In this document: positions 28,625 through 37,572 of the stretch, piece by piece
How the letters are laid out: every line of letters begins with the position of its first letter
Position numbering within the stretch: the first letter of the stretch is position 1
From: an uncultured Coriobacteriaceae bacterium
GTDB taxonomy: Bacteria > Actinomycetota > Coriobacteriia > Coriobacteriales > Atopobiaceae
Assembly: GCA_902801175.1 (NCBI GenBank)
Contig: CADCHF010000007.1
Coordinates: 49,519 to 113,518 of the forward strand
Direction of reading: 5' to 3'
DNA: 64,000 bases
Notes under the pieces: generated by a model
Databases searched by the model: none
The model's input: the letters and a program-made list of their open reading frames with translations, nothing else
Told to the model about the DNA's origin: nothing
Program-made: the position numbers and the translations under genes

Positions 28625-29674
28625 CTAAGACAGAGGGGTTGAGTCGCGATACCTAAGATTGGTCTCGGTGTAGACCTGGCGGTAGTCAAGAGAGGGCTCG
28701 ATGATGCGCGTGCGCAGCAGCTCAACGGCCATGTAGGCCATGATCTGCGTGTGGATGTGCACGGTGGTAAGGGCGGGCATGCAGGTGCGCGACTCACCGG
28801 AGTCGTCAAAGCCCGAGAGCCACACGTCGGTTGGCACGTCGTAGCCAAGGTCACGGAGCGCCTGCAGGGCATCGAGCGCCACAAAGTCGTTGGCACAAAC
28901 AAACATGTCGGGCAGCTCGTCGAGCTTGGCAAGCTCCTCCAAAATCTGGGCCTTCTTGTTTTCCTTGATGGCGAAGCGCTTGTCGATGGGCACATCGGCT
29001 ATGACCATGGCCATGTGGTAGGCAATGAAGCGCTCGTTGAAGGAGTTGCAGTGGTCGTAGTCGCCAATAAAGCCTATGCGAGTCTTGCCTGCCGCAATGA
29101 CGTCTTTGATGAGGCGCGTGAGCTCTGAGAAGTTGTCCATAAAGAGCATGTCGGCCGAAAGCAGCTTGTTGCCAAGCTTGGGGGGCGTGTCCACAAACAG
29201 GGTGGGCAGGCCAAGGTCACAGATCATCTCGTCGTACTTGCGGTCGAACATCTCGATGCACAGAATCGCCGCAACGCGCTCAATCTTAAAAGTGAGCGGA
29301 AGCTCGAGGGTCTCAAGCTGCTCAGGAGTAACGCGATGCATGCTGAGGCTAAAGCCCAGGTGAGCAATCTGATTCTGGAAGGAGTCGAGCATAAGCGAGG
29401 CAAAGTGCGATCCGCCCAAGAAACTCGCAGAGAAAAGAGCGATCTCATGCTTGCCAACAATGTCAGCCAGCGGTTGACTCATCGCTTGGGTTTGCAATGA
29501 GGTGGCCGTGTTTGTGTACACAAACTGCTTGTAGCCCATCTCAACGGCCTTTTGGATGATGCGCTCGCGAGTTGCGTCGGCCAGGCCGCTCCCGTTGTTA
29601 AGTGCCTTAGATACCGTGTTGCGCGACAGGCCAAGCTCGTCGGCAATGTCTTGAATCGTAACTCGGCTAGTCAT
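28625..29674 (-). CDS. LacI-family transcriptional regulator of the fructoside locus
   Basis: A 349-residue repressor. The helix-turn-helix is VTIQDIADELGLSRNTVSKA (residues about 5-24), with the hinge region after it, followed by a periplasmic-binding-like effector domain (VGKHEIALFSASFLGGSHF; CANDFVALDALQALRDLGYD; WLSGFDDSG). It should bind a palindromic operator and respond to a sugar. Its position next to the YesL pair and the GH32/ABC operon suggests it controls them. The ATG at 29674 follows AAAGGAGGATGCC. It is probably self-regulated through the palindrome at 29746. Confidence 0.9.
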   Translation of the reverse strand: MTSRVTIQDIADELGLSRNTVSKALNNGSGLADATRERIIQKAVEMGYKQFVYTNTATSLQTQAMSQPLADIVGKHEIALFSASFLGGSHFASLMLDSFQNQIAHLGFSLSMHRVTPEQLETLELPLTFKIERVAAILCIEMFDRKYDEMICDLGLPTLFVDTPPKLGNKLLSADMLFMDNFSELTRLIKDVIAAGKTRIGFIGDYDHCNSFNERFIAYHMAMVIADVPIDKRFAIKENKKAQILEELAKLDELPDMFVCANDFVALDALQALRDLGYDVPTDVWLSGFDDSGESRTCMPALTTVHIHTQIMAYMAVELLRTRIIEPSLDYRQVYTETNLRYRDSTPLS

Positions 29675-29697
29675 GGCATCCTCCTTTGGTTGTTGGA

Positions 29698-29703
29698 AGT
29701 ATA
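29698..29703 (-). promoter_or_regulatory. Extended -10 element of the LacI-gene promoter
   Basis: Minus strand reads TGGTATACT, an extended -10 with TATACT, 24 bases before the ATG at 29674. The -35 region is weak. Confidence 0.5.
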
Positions 29704-29745
29704 CCATGCAATAATGCTCAACTATGCATTTTGACCACTAGCGGT

Positions 29746-29757
29746 GTGCATATGCAC
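29746..29757. promoter_or_regulatory. Perfect palindrome upstream of the LacI gene, candidate operator
   Basis: GTGCATATGCAC is a perfect 12-bp palindrome 72 bases upstream of the regulator start. Related words occur before the ABC operon (19393-19424, 19697-19708, 19758-19767). Confidence 0.45.
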
Positions 29758-29817
29758 GAATATGTTTTGACTTTGAACATATACGGCTATTGTGCCGATT
29801 ATCTTACGTCAAGAGCG

Positions 29818-29850
29818 GGGCCCGGCGGCACTTTGTGCGCTGCCGGGCCC
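29818..29850 (-). terminator. Hairpin downstream of the MFS gene
   Basis: A 12-bp stem with one G-U pair (arms 29818-29829 and 29839-29850, GGGCCCGGCGGC/GCTGCCGGGCCC). The T-run is poor on the minus strand. Confidence 0.5.
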
Positions 29851-29879
29851 ACGTTGAGCGCGCTTTTGACTATAGGTCC

Positions 29880-31130
29880 TTAAGCTGGCAGCTTCTTATG
29901 GAGCTGCGAAGTCGCACGCCAGCGAAGGTACGCCAGGCAGCCTCCGGCCAACAGTGCCAATGCGATACCAGAGGCAATAGGCACGGCGTAGGAGCCGGTG
30001 AGGTCAAAGACAAAGCCTGCGACCGTTACGCCTGCTGCGGAGGCAAAGCTGGTGATGAGCGAGATGGTGGAGTAGGCCGACGAGTACTGGGCATCGCCGT
30101 AGAGGTAGCGCGTAAGCAGCGAGATGCCGAGCGAGCCAATGGAGAAGCTCGTGCCAAAGAGGAATCCCGAGGCAAGCAGGGCGTTCTGCCCGCCAAGGTT
30201 GAGCAGGATGAGCACAAGGCCGCAGATGGTAGTGACGAGCGAACAGACGATTGCCTTAAAGACGCCAAGACGATCGGCTATGGCACCCAGCGCAAACTTG
30301 CTAAAGACGTTACCGACCATGGATGCCGAGAGCAAAAGGGCTCCCAGCTGCGGGCTGTAACCGTAATCCTGTGCGAGCGATGACATGTGTCCCGAGAGCG
30401 TGGTGATAAGCACGATGCAGAGCACAAAGACGAGCAGTACGGCGAAGGTCGGCGTGAACACGCGGAAGGGGAGACCAAGGCCTGCGGACTCCTTGGTGGA
30501 GCTGTCTTCGTTGGCGGTCGAGTCGTTTGCCCCATATGGTGTGAGGCCAACCTCCTCGGGCGTAAGCGGGCAAAACAGAAGGACCGGCAGAATGGTGAGC
30601 AGCGTGAAGCCCACAAAGCCAAGGTAGGCCATCTGGTATCCAAAGCGCTGGATGCATGCGGTAACAATGGGGCTTGCAATTGCCGAGCCAATGCCCGAGC
30701 CAGACAGCGCTATGCCGGTGATGGTGCCACGGCCCTTCTCAAACCAGTTGCCAATGTAGAGCGTGATGACCAGCATCGAGACTGCGGCAAAGCCGATGCC
30801 GCGGACGATGGCCGCCACGTCCATGATGAGCGTGCTTGGTGCCAGGGCAATGGCGACGCCGGAGGCAATGATGAGTGCGCTGGCGACCATCATGATGTTG
30901 CGCATCTTGTGCCCGCGCGCGATGGAGCGCGACATGACGGGCGTAAAGATGCCAATCGCAAGGTTTGAGATGGACATGTGCAGGGTGATGGCGCCTTGTC
31001 CAGTGCCAAGACCATCGGCCATGGGCTTGTAGAAGACGCCGTAGGCATTGGGCAGGCCCATGGTTCCGCATGCCATCAGGCACACAAAGACGGCGACCTT
31101 AACGTAGGGGAGAATGCTCTGCTTGTTCAT
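29880..31130 (-). CDS. Major facilitator superfamily transporter, OFA-like
   Basis: A 416-residue protein with 12 predicted helices. The start NKQSILPYVKVAVFVCLMAC and GVFYKPMADGLG in loop 1 fit the oxalate/formate antiporter-like group; helix 4-5 has the Gly-rich GIALSGSGIGSAIASPIV. Members move monocarboxylates or related anions across the cytoplasmic membrane; the substrate is not readable. It is divergent from an amidohydrolase and ABM-type monooxygenase, suggesting uptake of their organic substrate. The ATG at 31130 follows GAGAGGTCGTC. Confidence 0.85.
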   Translation of the reverse strand: MNKQSILPYVKVAVFVCLMACGTMGLPNAYGVFYKPMADGLGTGQGAITLHMSISNLAIGIFTPVMSRSIARGHKMRNIMMVASALIIASGVAIALAPSTLIMDVAAIVRGIGFAAVSMLVITLYIGNWFEKGRGTITGIALSGSGIGSAIASPIVTACIQRFGYQMAYLGFVGFTLLTILPVLLFCPLTPEEVGLTPYGANDSTANEDSSTKESAGLGLPFRVFTPTFAVLLVFVLCIVLITTLSGHMSSLAQDYGYSPQLGALLLSASMVGNVFSKFALGAIADRLGVFKAIVCSLVTTICGLVLILLNLGGQNALLASGFLFGTSFSIGSLGISLLTRYLYGDAQYSSAYSTISLITSFASAAGVTVAGFVFDLTGSYAVPIASGIALALLAGGCLAYLRWRATSQLHKKLPA

Positions 31131-31254
31131 GACGACCTCTCTTTGCATTGTGTCTGGTTAAAACCTTACACAGAGAGATATTGATAAACAAATAGAATTT
31201 CTTTCTCATATCTATAACTGTATCTTATGGATTTGAGAGGCAATGACCTGCGAC

Positions 31255-31333
31255 GGGGTGTGTCAAAGTGTTCGTCCCCGCTGACACACCCCCAAGTCCG
31301 GCCGAGCTGTGGGATGGTCAAATTACACGCCCC
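31255..31333. repeat. Degenerate copy of the inverted-repeat element
   Basis: GGGGTGTGTCA (31255-31265) faces TGACACACCCC (31282-31292), and GGTCAAATTACACGCCCC (31316-31333) resembles the inner part of the right terminal repeat of the element at 15223. The core is not conserved. It lies in the divergent promoter region of the MFS and amidohydrolase genes (31131-31468), whose remaining AT-rich part (31160-31235) shows no gene. Confidence 0.5.
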
Positions 31334-31468
31334 TAGCCATTCCCTCAAAGCCGTTTGGCATTGTGTCTGCATGCTCAGAAGAACCTCGTTTAAGTTGCTC
31401 TTAGAGCTTATGTTAGTCTTGAATATGCCTACAGCATGAAATGTATGAATAGACGTAGGGAGGGGCCA

Positions 31469-32356
31469 ATGCCAGCGATTGATGTTTTTGCCCACGTGTT
31501 GCCGCCGCGGTTCTATGCCCGCATGCGCGAGGTTGAGCCTGCAATTCCAAAGCGCTATGCATTCTTTGCCAATCCCGTGCTGACCGACATGGACCTTCGC
31601 CGCTCCCATTGGGATGGAAAGTTAAAGCAGGTCATTAGCCATGTAAACGCTCTGCCCGAGGACTACGTTGGTCCAGAGGAAGCGGCCGAGCTTTGCAAGA
31701 TGGCCAACGACGAGCTGCTCGAGATGTTTGACGCAAATCGCGACATGTTCGAGGCGGCCGTTCTCATGGTGCCAATGAACAACATCGACGAGGCCGTGCG
31801 CATCGTGCGCGAGGACGTGGCGGGCAATCCCGATGTGGTTGGCGTCCAGGTGTTCACTCGCGCGCTTGGCGAGAGCATTGCCGCTCCGCAGTTCATGCCG
31901 CTCTTTGCCGCGCTCGAAGAGGTTGGTGCTCCCGCGTGGCTGCACCCGGTCTTTGACCCGCGCAAGCCCGACAACAACCTGGTGTTTAGCTGGGAGTACG
32001 AGCTTACGCAGGCTCAGCTGCAGCTTGTGCAGGCGGGTGCCTTCAAGCAGTGCGCAAATCTCAAGATAATCGTGCATCACGCTGGCGGAATGGTGCCCTT
32101 CTTTGCGGGGCGCGTTGATCGCATCCTGCCGCCCGACCAGGCGGCGGACATGCGGCGCTTCTACGTGGACACGGCCATTCTTGGCAACCCGCGTGCGCTT
32201 GACCTGGCCGTTGACTACTACGGCGCCGACCACGTGGTGTTTGGCACCGATGCCCCGCTTGGCTTTGGTTGGGTAACAAACGGGCTGGACTCAGCCAGCT
32301 CGCAGTTTTGTTGGGCAGTTCCGGAGGAGGGACCATATGATCACACGTCTGTTTAG
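31469..32356 (+). CDS. Amidohydrolase-2 family protein, C-terminus atypical
   Basis: A 295-residue metal-dependent hydrolase of the ACMSD/amidohydrolase-2 group. It starts MPAIDVFAHVLPPRFYARM, giving the first metal motif as D-x-F-x-H (usual H-x-H partly altered). Later motifs are WLHPVFDPR, the metal His in IIVHHAGGMVPFF, and the catalytic Asp in VVFGTDAPLG. Members decarboxylate or hydrolyse aromatic or heterocyclic acids. After GTDAPLG the normal C-terminal helix is replaced by a Ser/Gly-rich end, so the 3' end may be rearranged. It overlaps the next gene by 20 bases. Confidence 0.75.
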   Translation: MPAIDVFAHVLPPRFYARMREVEPAIPKRYAFFANPVLTDMDLRRSHWDGKLKQVISHVNALPEDYVGPEEAAELCKMANDELLEMFDANRDMFEAAVLMVPMNNIDEAVRIVREDVAGNPDVVGVQVFTRALGESIAAPQFMPLFAALEEVGAPAWLHPVFDPRKPDNNLVFSWEYELTQAQLQLVQAGAFKQCANLKIIVHHAGGMVPFFAGRVDRILPPDQAADMRRFYVDTAILGNPRALDLAVDYYGADHVVFGTDAPLGFGWVTNGLDSASSQFCWAVPEEGPYDHTSV

Positions 32357-32940
32357 GCTCGAGCGCGACCTTGCCCAGCGCGAGCGCTTTGACGAGGTTG
32401 GCGAGAACAACCTCACCAAGTCCATCAAGGGTGAGCCCGGCACGCTTGCCATGTATGCCACGCATTTGCCCGACGCGCCCGAGACCTGCTATGTCTTTGA
32501 GGTCTACGCGGACGACGACGCATATCAGACTCACGTGGCTGCGCCGCACTTCCAGGCGTTTGTCCAGATGTCGGGCGAGGTGCTTACTGGCCGCGAGGTC
32601 ATCCAGCTTACGCCGCAGCTTCTGGTCGAGAAGCCCGAGAGCCTCTGCATTACCGGCGCCAACGAGATCGAGCCGCATCTGGTCTATGTGGACATTGAGC
32701 CGGGCAGCGAGGACGTCTTCCGTGCTGCCATTGAGGCAAACATGCGCACGGCCGTGGCCGAGGAGCCCTCCCCAGCGCTGGGTGTTCTGGGAGGTCTACG
32801 CCTCTGCCGAGGCCTACGCTGCCCACCGTGAGACCGCGCACTTCAAGGCGTATATCGACGCTACCGACGCAATCGTGACCGGCAAGGAGTTCTTCGTCCT
32901 TAAGGCCGACACGCTCGTGAGCAAGGGATCGCTGGTGTAA
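32337..32940 (+). pseudogene. Tandem ABM-domain monooxygenase-like protein, frameshifted
   Basis: The ATG at 32337 after GGAGGAGGGACCAT opens a frame beginning MITRLFRLERDLAQRERF. Homology then moves to another frame near 32770 (VFWEVYASAEAYAAHRETAH) and runs to the stop at 32940. Removing one C from the CCCC run at 32770-32773 rejoins a 200-residue protein with two antibiotic-biosynthesis-monooxygenase (dimeric alpha/beta barrel) domains: each has an FEVY/FWEVY strand and a H-F-x-A/Y motif. It is translationally coupled to the amidohydrolase. Either a real pseudogene or a base-calling error. Confidence 0.75.
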
Positions 32941-32967
32941 GGTTCGTCGCCACGCGCGATGTTTTAA

Positions 32968-33007
32968 GGCCCACGGGAGAGCTCATGGTTCTCCCGTGGG
33001 CCGTTTG
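32968..33007 (+). terminator. Terminator after the monooxygenase-like gene
   Basis: A perfect 13-bp stem GGCCCACGGGAGA (32968-32980) / TCTCCCGTGGGCC (32990-33002) followed by GTTTG. Confidence 0.75.
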
Positions 33008-33193
33008 TGTCTGGCGGCAAAACCAGTTAGGCTCAATAGGCAGGGTACAAACGATTCTGTCTGCCTCCGGTGCCAATTTGGACATGCGTGATGGGGTACT
33101 GCAAACCATCTCTGGCTTGCGGTCCTGCGGCTTGCGCGCTGGGAGTTGGCCAGAACACGATTCTTGTTAAGGCAAGCGAGGTGCTACGGGGCC

Positions 33194-33985
33194 ATGGCCG
33201 CACTGTTCTTTGATGTCGACGGAACGCTTATTGACAGCTTTCATGACAACCGGGTCATTAGCCCTGCTGTGCGCAGCGAGCTTGCTCGCGTCCAGTCGCT
33301 TGGGCACAAGATCTTTCTTTCGAGCGGACGCTCTCGCAAGCTGCTCACTCCCAACCTGTTGGAGCCTGGCTTTGATGGGCTGGTACTCGTAAACGGCGGT
33401 GTTGTGGAGATGGGCGATGTGCCCATATACGAGGAGCGCATGGGCTATGACCTCGCTCGGGCGACCGTTGACTTTCTCGTTGAACGTGGTCTTGAGTACC
33501 AGCTGGTGACGGCAAACGATATCTACACGCTCCGCTCGCACAGCCTGATTCGGAGCTTCTTTGACGACATTGGCCACGAGGACTTCTTTGTCTACGACTA
33601 CGACCTGGACGAGATCCTGAGCATAGCCATCAAGGTTGAGTCGATTGTTGACCGCGACGACCGCGAGCGCATAACGGCCGAGGCCGCCGAGGTGCTTGGG
33701 CCTGCCATTACCTGCGATGGCCATGGTGGGGAAGGGACCTTTGAGCTGTACCCAACCGCCATCTCCAAGGCAAAGGGCATTGAGGTCGCGCTCGGCCAGC
33801 TTGGGCTTGGGCCCAAGGATGCCTACGCCTTTGGCGACGGCACCAACGACCTCGAGATGCTTGAGTATTGCGGCTGTGGCGTGGCCATGGACAACGCGCA
33901 GGACGAGGTAAAGGCAGTAGCCGACCTAGTGTGCCCACCCGTTTGGGAGGACGGCCTGGCCCAGGCACTGTCGCAGCTGTTCTAA
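33194..33985 (+). CDS. Cof-type HAD-superfamily phosphatase
   Basis: A 263-residue HAD hydrolase. Motif I is FFDVDGTL with D7 and D9, motif II the Ser in FLSSGRSR, motif III the Lys in AISKAKGIEVAL, and motif IV GDGTNDLEM. The cap is of the Cof type. The substrate is probably a sugar phosphate. The ATG at 33194 follows GAGGTGCTACGGGGCC, a modest ribosome site; an in-frame start at 33146 adds non-homologous residues. It appears monocistronic. Confidence 0.87.
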   Translation: MAALFFDVDGTLIDSFHDNRVISPAVRSELARVQSLGHKIFLSSGRSRKLLTPNLLEPGFDGLVLVNGGVVEMGDVPIYEERMGYDLARATVDFLVERGLEYQLVTANDIYTLRSHSLIRSFFDDIGHEDFFVYDYDLDEILSIAIKVESIVDRDDRERITAEAAEVLGPAITCDGHGGEGTFELYPTAISKAKGIEVALGQLGLGPKDAYAFGDGTNDLEMLEYCGCGVAMDNAQDEVKAVADLVCPPVWEDGLAQALSQLF

Positions 33986-34083
33986 GCTATCAGGTGCCTG
34001 AGCGATATAGCGTCAACAAATCGGGCGATGAGCCTAAGGTTGCAAGAGCGTACGTGGATGCTTGTTGAGCGGAGACCATAGCG

Positions 34084-35190
34084 TTGGATGGCGAAAGAGA
34101 CAATAGCCGCAGGGCAAAGCGCAGGTTTGTGACCTCGTTTGCGCTGCTTGCGGGCTGTCCTGCGCTCAATGCGCTGTTCTCCCGTCACGGGTCGGCCCTC
34201 TTTCCGGCCTATCGTAATCTATCCAGGGCGTGGATTGCCCTCCTTTCGAGCATTGCTAGCGTCGTGCCGCTTGCCCTCTGGGACTGGATCGTTGCGGTGC
34301 TCGTGGCGGGCGTGATTGTCTCCCTGGTCCGTAGCCTGCGCCGGAGGAAGTCGGTGCTTCCCGCTCTTTCGGCGCTGCTGCTGGCAATCTCGTGCATGGC
34401 CTTTGCCTTTGTGGCGGGTTGGGCGCTCAACCACTTTGCGCCACCATTGGCCAACGAGCTGCAGCTAGAGGTGCGCGAGTACAGCGTTGACGAGCTGGCA
34501 GACGCCACTGGCGCATATCTGCACGAGGCGGCCGAGCTTGCCGACCAGGTTCCCAGACACGATGACGGAAGCCTTGCGAGGCAGGACTTCTTTGAGCTTG
34601 CGCGCGTGGCCGGAGCGGCGTACGCTCCGCTCGCCGAGCGCTACCCCATCTTTCAAGGGCCCACGTACTCAGTAAAGGCCCTGCTCATATGGGGTGAGCC
34701 CCTGCTCTACAGTGGACACACGGGCATCTTTTGGGCACCAACGGGCGAGTCGTGCGTGCCGCTCAACTGTCCTGCGGCTGACGCTCCCTACATCATGTGT
34801 CACGAGGCGGCGCACCGTCTGGGGCTTGCCAGTGAGCAGGAGGCAAACTTTGCGGCCTACCTTGCCTGCAGGGAGTCGAGCGATGCGCGCCTGGCATACT
34901 CTGGTGCGCTCAATGCCTTTGGTTACTGCTTCAACGCGCTGTATCGCTACGATTCCGAACGTGCCACGGCGCTCCTGCAAGAGGCGGCCGAGGAGAATGC
35001 CGGCGTTGCGTTCGTGTGGAACGACCGAATCCAGGCGCGTGAGGCGTACGACGCATACGAAGGAACCTTTGAGCGGGTGGGAACGGCGGTCAACGACACC
35101 TACCTCAAGAGCTTTGGCGAAACCGAGGGTGTACGCTCGTATGGGCTGGTCGTCGACTACCTCATCGCGTGGCAACTATCAAATTCATGA
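34084..35190 (+). CDS. DUF3810-type membrane protein with a zinc-peptidase-like motif
   Basis: A 368-residue protein. The N-terminal 120 residues hold two or three membrane helices (LLSSIASVVPLALWDWIVAV; LLAISCMAFAFVAGWALNHF). The rest carries MCHEAAHRLGLASEQEANFA, an HExxH zinc site with a downstream Glu typical of gluzincins. DUF3810 proteins are unstudied membrane proteins in Bacteroidetes and Firmicutes; peptidase activity is an inference from the motif. Start is a TTG at 34084 after GGAGACCATAGCG. No operon partners. Confidence 0.75.
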   Translation: MDGERDNSRRAKRRFVTSFALLAGCPALNALFSRHGSALFPAYRNLSRAWIALLSSIASVVPLALWDWIVAVLVAGVIVSLVRSLRRRKSVLPALSALLLAISCMAFAFVAGWALNHFAPPLANELQLEVREYSVDELADATGAYLHEAAELADQVPRHDDGSLARQDFFELARVAGAAYAPLAERYPIFQGPTYSVKALLIWGEPLLYSGHTGIFWAPTGESCVPLNCPAADAPYIMCHEAAHRLGLASEQEANFAAYLACRESSDARLAYSGALNAFGYCFNALYRYDSERATALLQEAAEENAGVAFVWNDRIQAREAYDAYEGTFERVGTAVNDTYLKSFGETEGVRSYGLVVDYLIAWQLSNS

Positions 35191-35251
35191 TGTGGTTCAA
35201 CGGCACTTTTGGCGCACAATAGAACCACGTCATACAAGGGGAGGGGTTTGA

Positions 35252-35869
35252 ATGAAGGTACTTCTCATTAATGGAAGCCCAAGGGAGAGCGGCTGCATTG
35301 GCACCGCGTTCCAGGTTTTGGTCGAGGAGTTTGCCAAGGAGGGCATCGACACCGAGGTCATCCACGTGGGCAACCAGGATATCCGCGGTTGCGTTGCCTG
35401 CGGTGGCTGCAGCAAGAAGGGCCAGTGCGTCTTTGACGACCTTGTCAACGAGGTGGCGCCAAAGTTTGAGGCGGCTGACGGCCTTGTTGTTGGCTCGCCC
35501 GTTTACTACGGCCAGCCCAACGGGACCGTGGTCAACTTTGTGCAGCGACTCTTCTACAGCACACCATTTCCAAAGACCATGAAGGTGGGCGCAAGCGTGG
35601 TCTCGTGTCGTCGCGGTGGTAACAGCGCAAGCTTTGAGCAGCTCAACCAGTTCTTTGGAATTAGTGGCATGCCCACGGCACCTAGTACCTACTGGAACGA
35701 CGTGCACGGTTTTGGCGCCAATGACGTGCTGGCCGACGAGGAGGGCGTGCAGACAATGCGCAACCTGGCACGCAACATGTCGTTCCTCATTCGTGCGATT
35801 GCCGCCGAAAAGGAGAAGAACGGCCTGCCCGAGCTTGCCCATGGTGCTCGCACGCACTTCATCATGTAG
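35252..35869 (+). CDS. NADPH-dependent FMN reductase / iron-sulfur flavoprotein-like
   Basis: A 205-residue flavodoxin-fold protein. It begins MKVLLINGSPRESGCIGTAF, the FMN phosphate site, and has CVACGGCSKKGQCVF, a compact Cys cluster as in Methanosarcina-type iron-sulfur flavoproteins and related quinone reductases. GLVVGSPVYYGQPNGTVVNF binds the isoalloxazine. It should transfer electrons from NAD(P)H in the cytoplasm. RBS AAGGGGAGGGGTTTG. A hairpin terminator follows. Confidence 0.88.
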   Translation: MKVLLINGSPRESGCIGTAFQVLVEEFAKEGIDTEVIHVGNQDIRGCVACGGCSKKGQCVFDDLVNEVAPKFEAADGLVVGSPVYYGQPNGTVVNFVQRLFYSTPFPKTMKVGASVVSCRRGGNSASFEQLNQFFGISGMPTAPSTYWNDVHGFGANDVLADEEGVQTMRNLARNMSFLIRAIAAEKEKNGLPELAHGARTHFIM

Positions 35870-35890
35870 CGCGAGTGGTATCGCAACAAA

Positions 35891-35934
35891 AGAGCGGCCC
35901 AAAGCCATTCAAGGCTCTGGGCCACTCTTGTTTT
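35891..35934 (+). terminator. Terminator after the flavoprotein gene
   Basis: A 16-bp stem with two mismatches (arms 35891-35906 and 35913-35928) followed by TGTTTT. It may also serve cysE on the opposite strand. Confidence 0.7.
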
Positions 35935-35991
35935 CATGCGATGCGGGCGCTGCACCTTGTGGTCCGTCCGGTTTGCCTACCGTCAGACGCG

Positions 35992-36909
35992 CTAGATCTC
36001 GTAGCACCACACTGGCTCGGGTGCCCCGGCCTGCCTAATCACGACCTCCTGGTCCTTTACGCTCACGCGACCGTTCTCGGGGACCGAGTCAACCACAAAG
36101 GCGCTGCCGCCAATGACCGACCCCGACCCAATGTAGGTGTCGCCGCCGAGCACGCTCGCGTTTGAGTAGACGGTGACGTAGTCGCCGAGCGTGGGGTGGC
36201 GCTTGGTGCCCGAGAGCGCCTGGCCCTTGCGGGTAGAGGTCGCGCCGAGCGTGACGCCCTGATAGATCTTTCCGTGCGAGCCAATCTCGGTCGTCTCGCC
36301 AATGACCACGCCCGTGCCATGGTCAATGAAGAAGTACTCGCCAATGGTGGCGCCGGGATGGATATCGATGCCGGTCTTGCTGTGGGCCTTCTCGCTCATG
36401 AGGCGCGGGATGAGTGGCACATTGCGCAGGTAGAGCTCGTGGGCAATGCGATGCACAAAGATGGCGTAGAGCCCGGGGTAGGTGAGGATGACCTCCTCGC
36501 GGCTCTGTGCGGCAGGGTCGCCCTCATAGGCGGCCTCTGCGTCCTTGAGGATGAGCCGCTGCAAACGGGGGAGCTGGTCGATGAACTCGTTTGCGATCTT
36601 GCTTGCGTGGGCGCGAGCCTCTCCGTCATCAAGGTCGTAGTTGTCGTAGAGCAGCGCCCTGCGAACCTGCTCGGTGAGTACGCGCTCAATGCGCAGCAGC
36701 CGCTCGCCCACAAGCGTTGCGCTGCTTACGCCCGCCAGCGACTCGTCGTCAAAGTAGCCGGGAAACATCAGCGCGCGAATCTCCTCAACGAGTTGGTACA
36801 CGATAGAGCGACGCGGGAAGATGCGCCTGTGCTCTTTGAAGAAGTCCTGCTCTGCGTCGTATCCTTCCATGATCTCGGCGATGCGTGCGTCAAGTTGGTC
36901 CTGCTTCAT
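35992..36909 (-). CDS. cysE: Serine O-acetyltransferase
   Basis: A 305-residue enzyme of the EpsC/CysE group. The helical N-terminal half precedes a left-handed beta-helix with hexapeptide repeats: GIDIHPGATIGEYFFIDHGT, GVVIGETTEIG, IYQGVTLGA and GSGSVIGGSAFVVDSV. The catalytic His lies in HPGATIG or DHGTG. It acetylates L-serine with acetyl-CoA, the first step of cysteine synthesis. The ATG at 36909 follows AAGGGGCAGCCC; 26 in-frame residues upstream look non-homologous. No cysK is adjacent. Confidence 0.93.
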   Translation of the reverse strand: MKQDQLDARIAEIMEGYDAEQDFFKEHRRIFPRRSIVYQLVEEIRALMFPGYFDDESLAGVSSATLVGERLLRIERVLTEQVRRALLYDNYDLDDGEARAHASKIANEFIDQLPRLQRLILKDAEAAYEGDPAAQSREEVILTYPGLYAIFVHRIAHELYLRNVPLIPRLMSEKAHSKTGIDIHPGATIGEYFFIDHGTGVVIGETTEIGSHGKIYQGVTLGATSTRKGQALSGTKRHPTLGDYVTVYSNASVLGGDTYIGSGSVIGGSAFVVDSVPENGRVSVKDQEVVIRQAGAPEPVWCYEI

Positions 36910-37149
36910 GGGCTGCCCCTTGCCTGTGTGGGTGTGCGTTGCTGCAGATTTATGAGAGAGGCTGAGTTGCTTTGGCGTGTGCGCCATGTGCTGGTTGGGC
37001 CTCTGCGTGAGCTGCGGTGAGCTTACTCAGCTTAGCAGACCTGCATTTCGGTTAAGAAACGGCTGGTATACGAAGAATGAATCGCGCGTGCGCCGGGCGG
37101 ATTGGCAGCCTTGGATGCAAGACTCATTGAGGTGGCGCTTGAATCTTTA

Positions 37150-37184
37150 AAGAAAAGGCCCAGGCACCTGTGGGCGCCTGGGCC
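37150..37184 (-). terminator. Terminator of the YccF gene
   Basis: On the minus strand a 9-bp stem GGCCCAGGC/GCCTGGGCC (37157-37165, 37176-37184) is followed by TTTTCTTT. Confidence 0.8.
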
Positions 37185-37215
37185 TGCAAAGCAGCGTGAG
37201 CGAGGAAGGAGGCGC

Positions 37216-37572
37216 TCACACCACCTCGGTGCCAAAGGGGGCAAGCGAGAGCTTTGCCATCTTAAAGGACTGCAGCCCAACCGGTATGCCGACAATGGTG
37301 AGGCACCAGCAGCAGCCTATGAAGGCATAGGCACACGCGGCAGGTATGCCAATGAGAAGCCACAAGACGTTGAGCAAAAACGACCCAACGCCACCGCCGT
37401 AGCTCACGTGAGTGCCAAAGGGCGTAAACGAGAGCTGGGCCATCTTGAAGCACTGAAATCCCAGCGGGATGCCAATGATGGAGATGAAGCAGATGAGCCC
37501 GGCCATGGCCCAAAACAGCGCCATCTCGATGCCACCAAAGAGCACCCAAAGTATGTTTGCGATCAAGCTCAT
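37216..37572 (-). CDS. YccF-domain membrane protein
   Basis: A 118-residue membrane protein with two YccF domains. Each unit has a WxLxGG/WLLIGIP helix start and a C-terminal pattern IIGIPLGFQCFKMAQLSFTP or VGIPVGLQSFKMAKLSLAP, so the protein is an internal duplication of about 55 residues. The function is unknown. It stands alone with a good minus-strand terminator. Confidence 0.88.
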   Translation of the reverse strand: MSLIANILWVLFGGIEMALFWAMAGLICFISIIGIPLGFQCFKMAQLSFTPFGTHVSYGGGVGSFLLNVLWLLIGIPAACAYAFIGCCWCLTIVGIPVGLQSFKMAKLSLAPFGTEVV

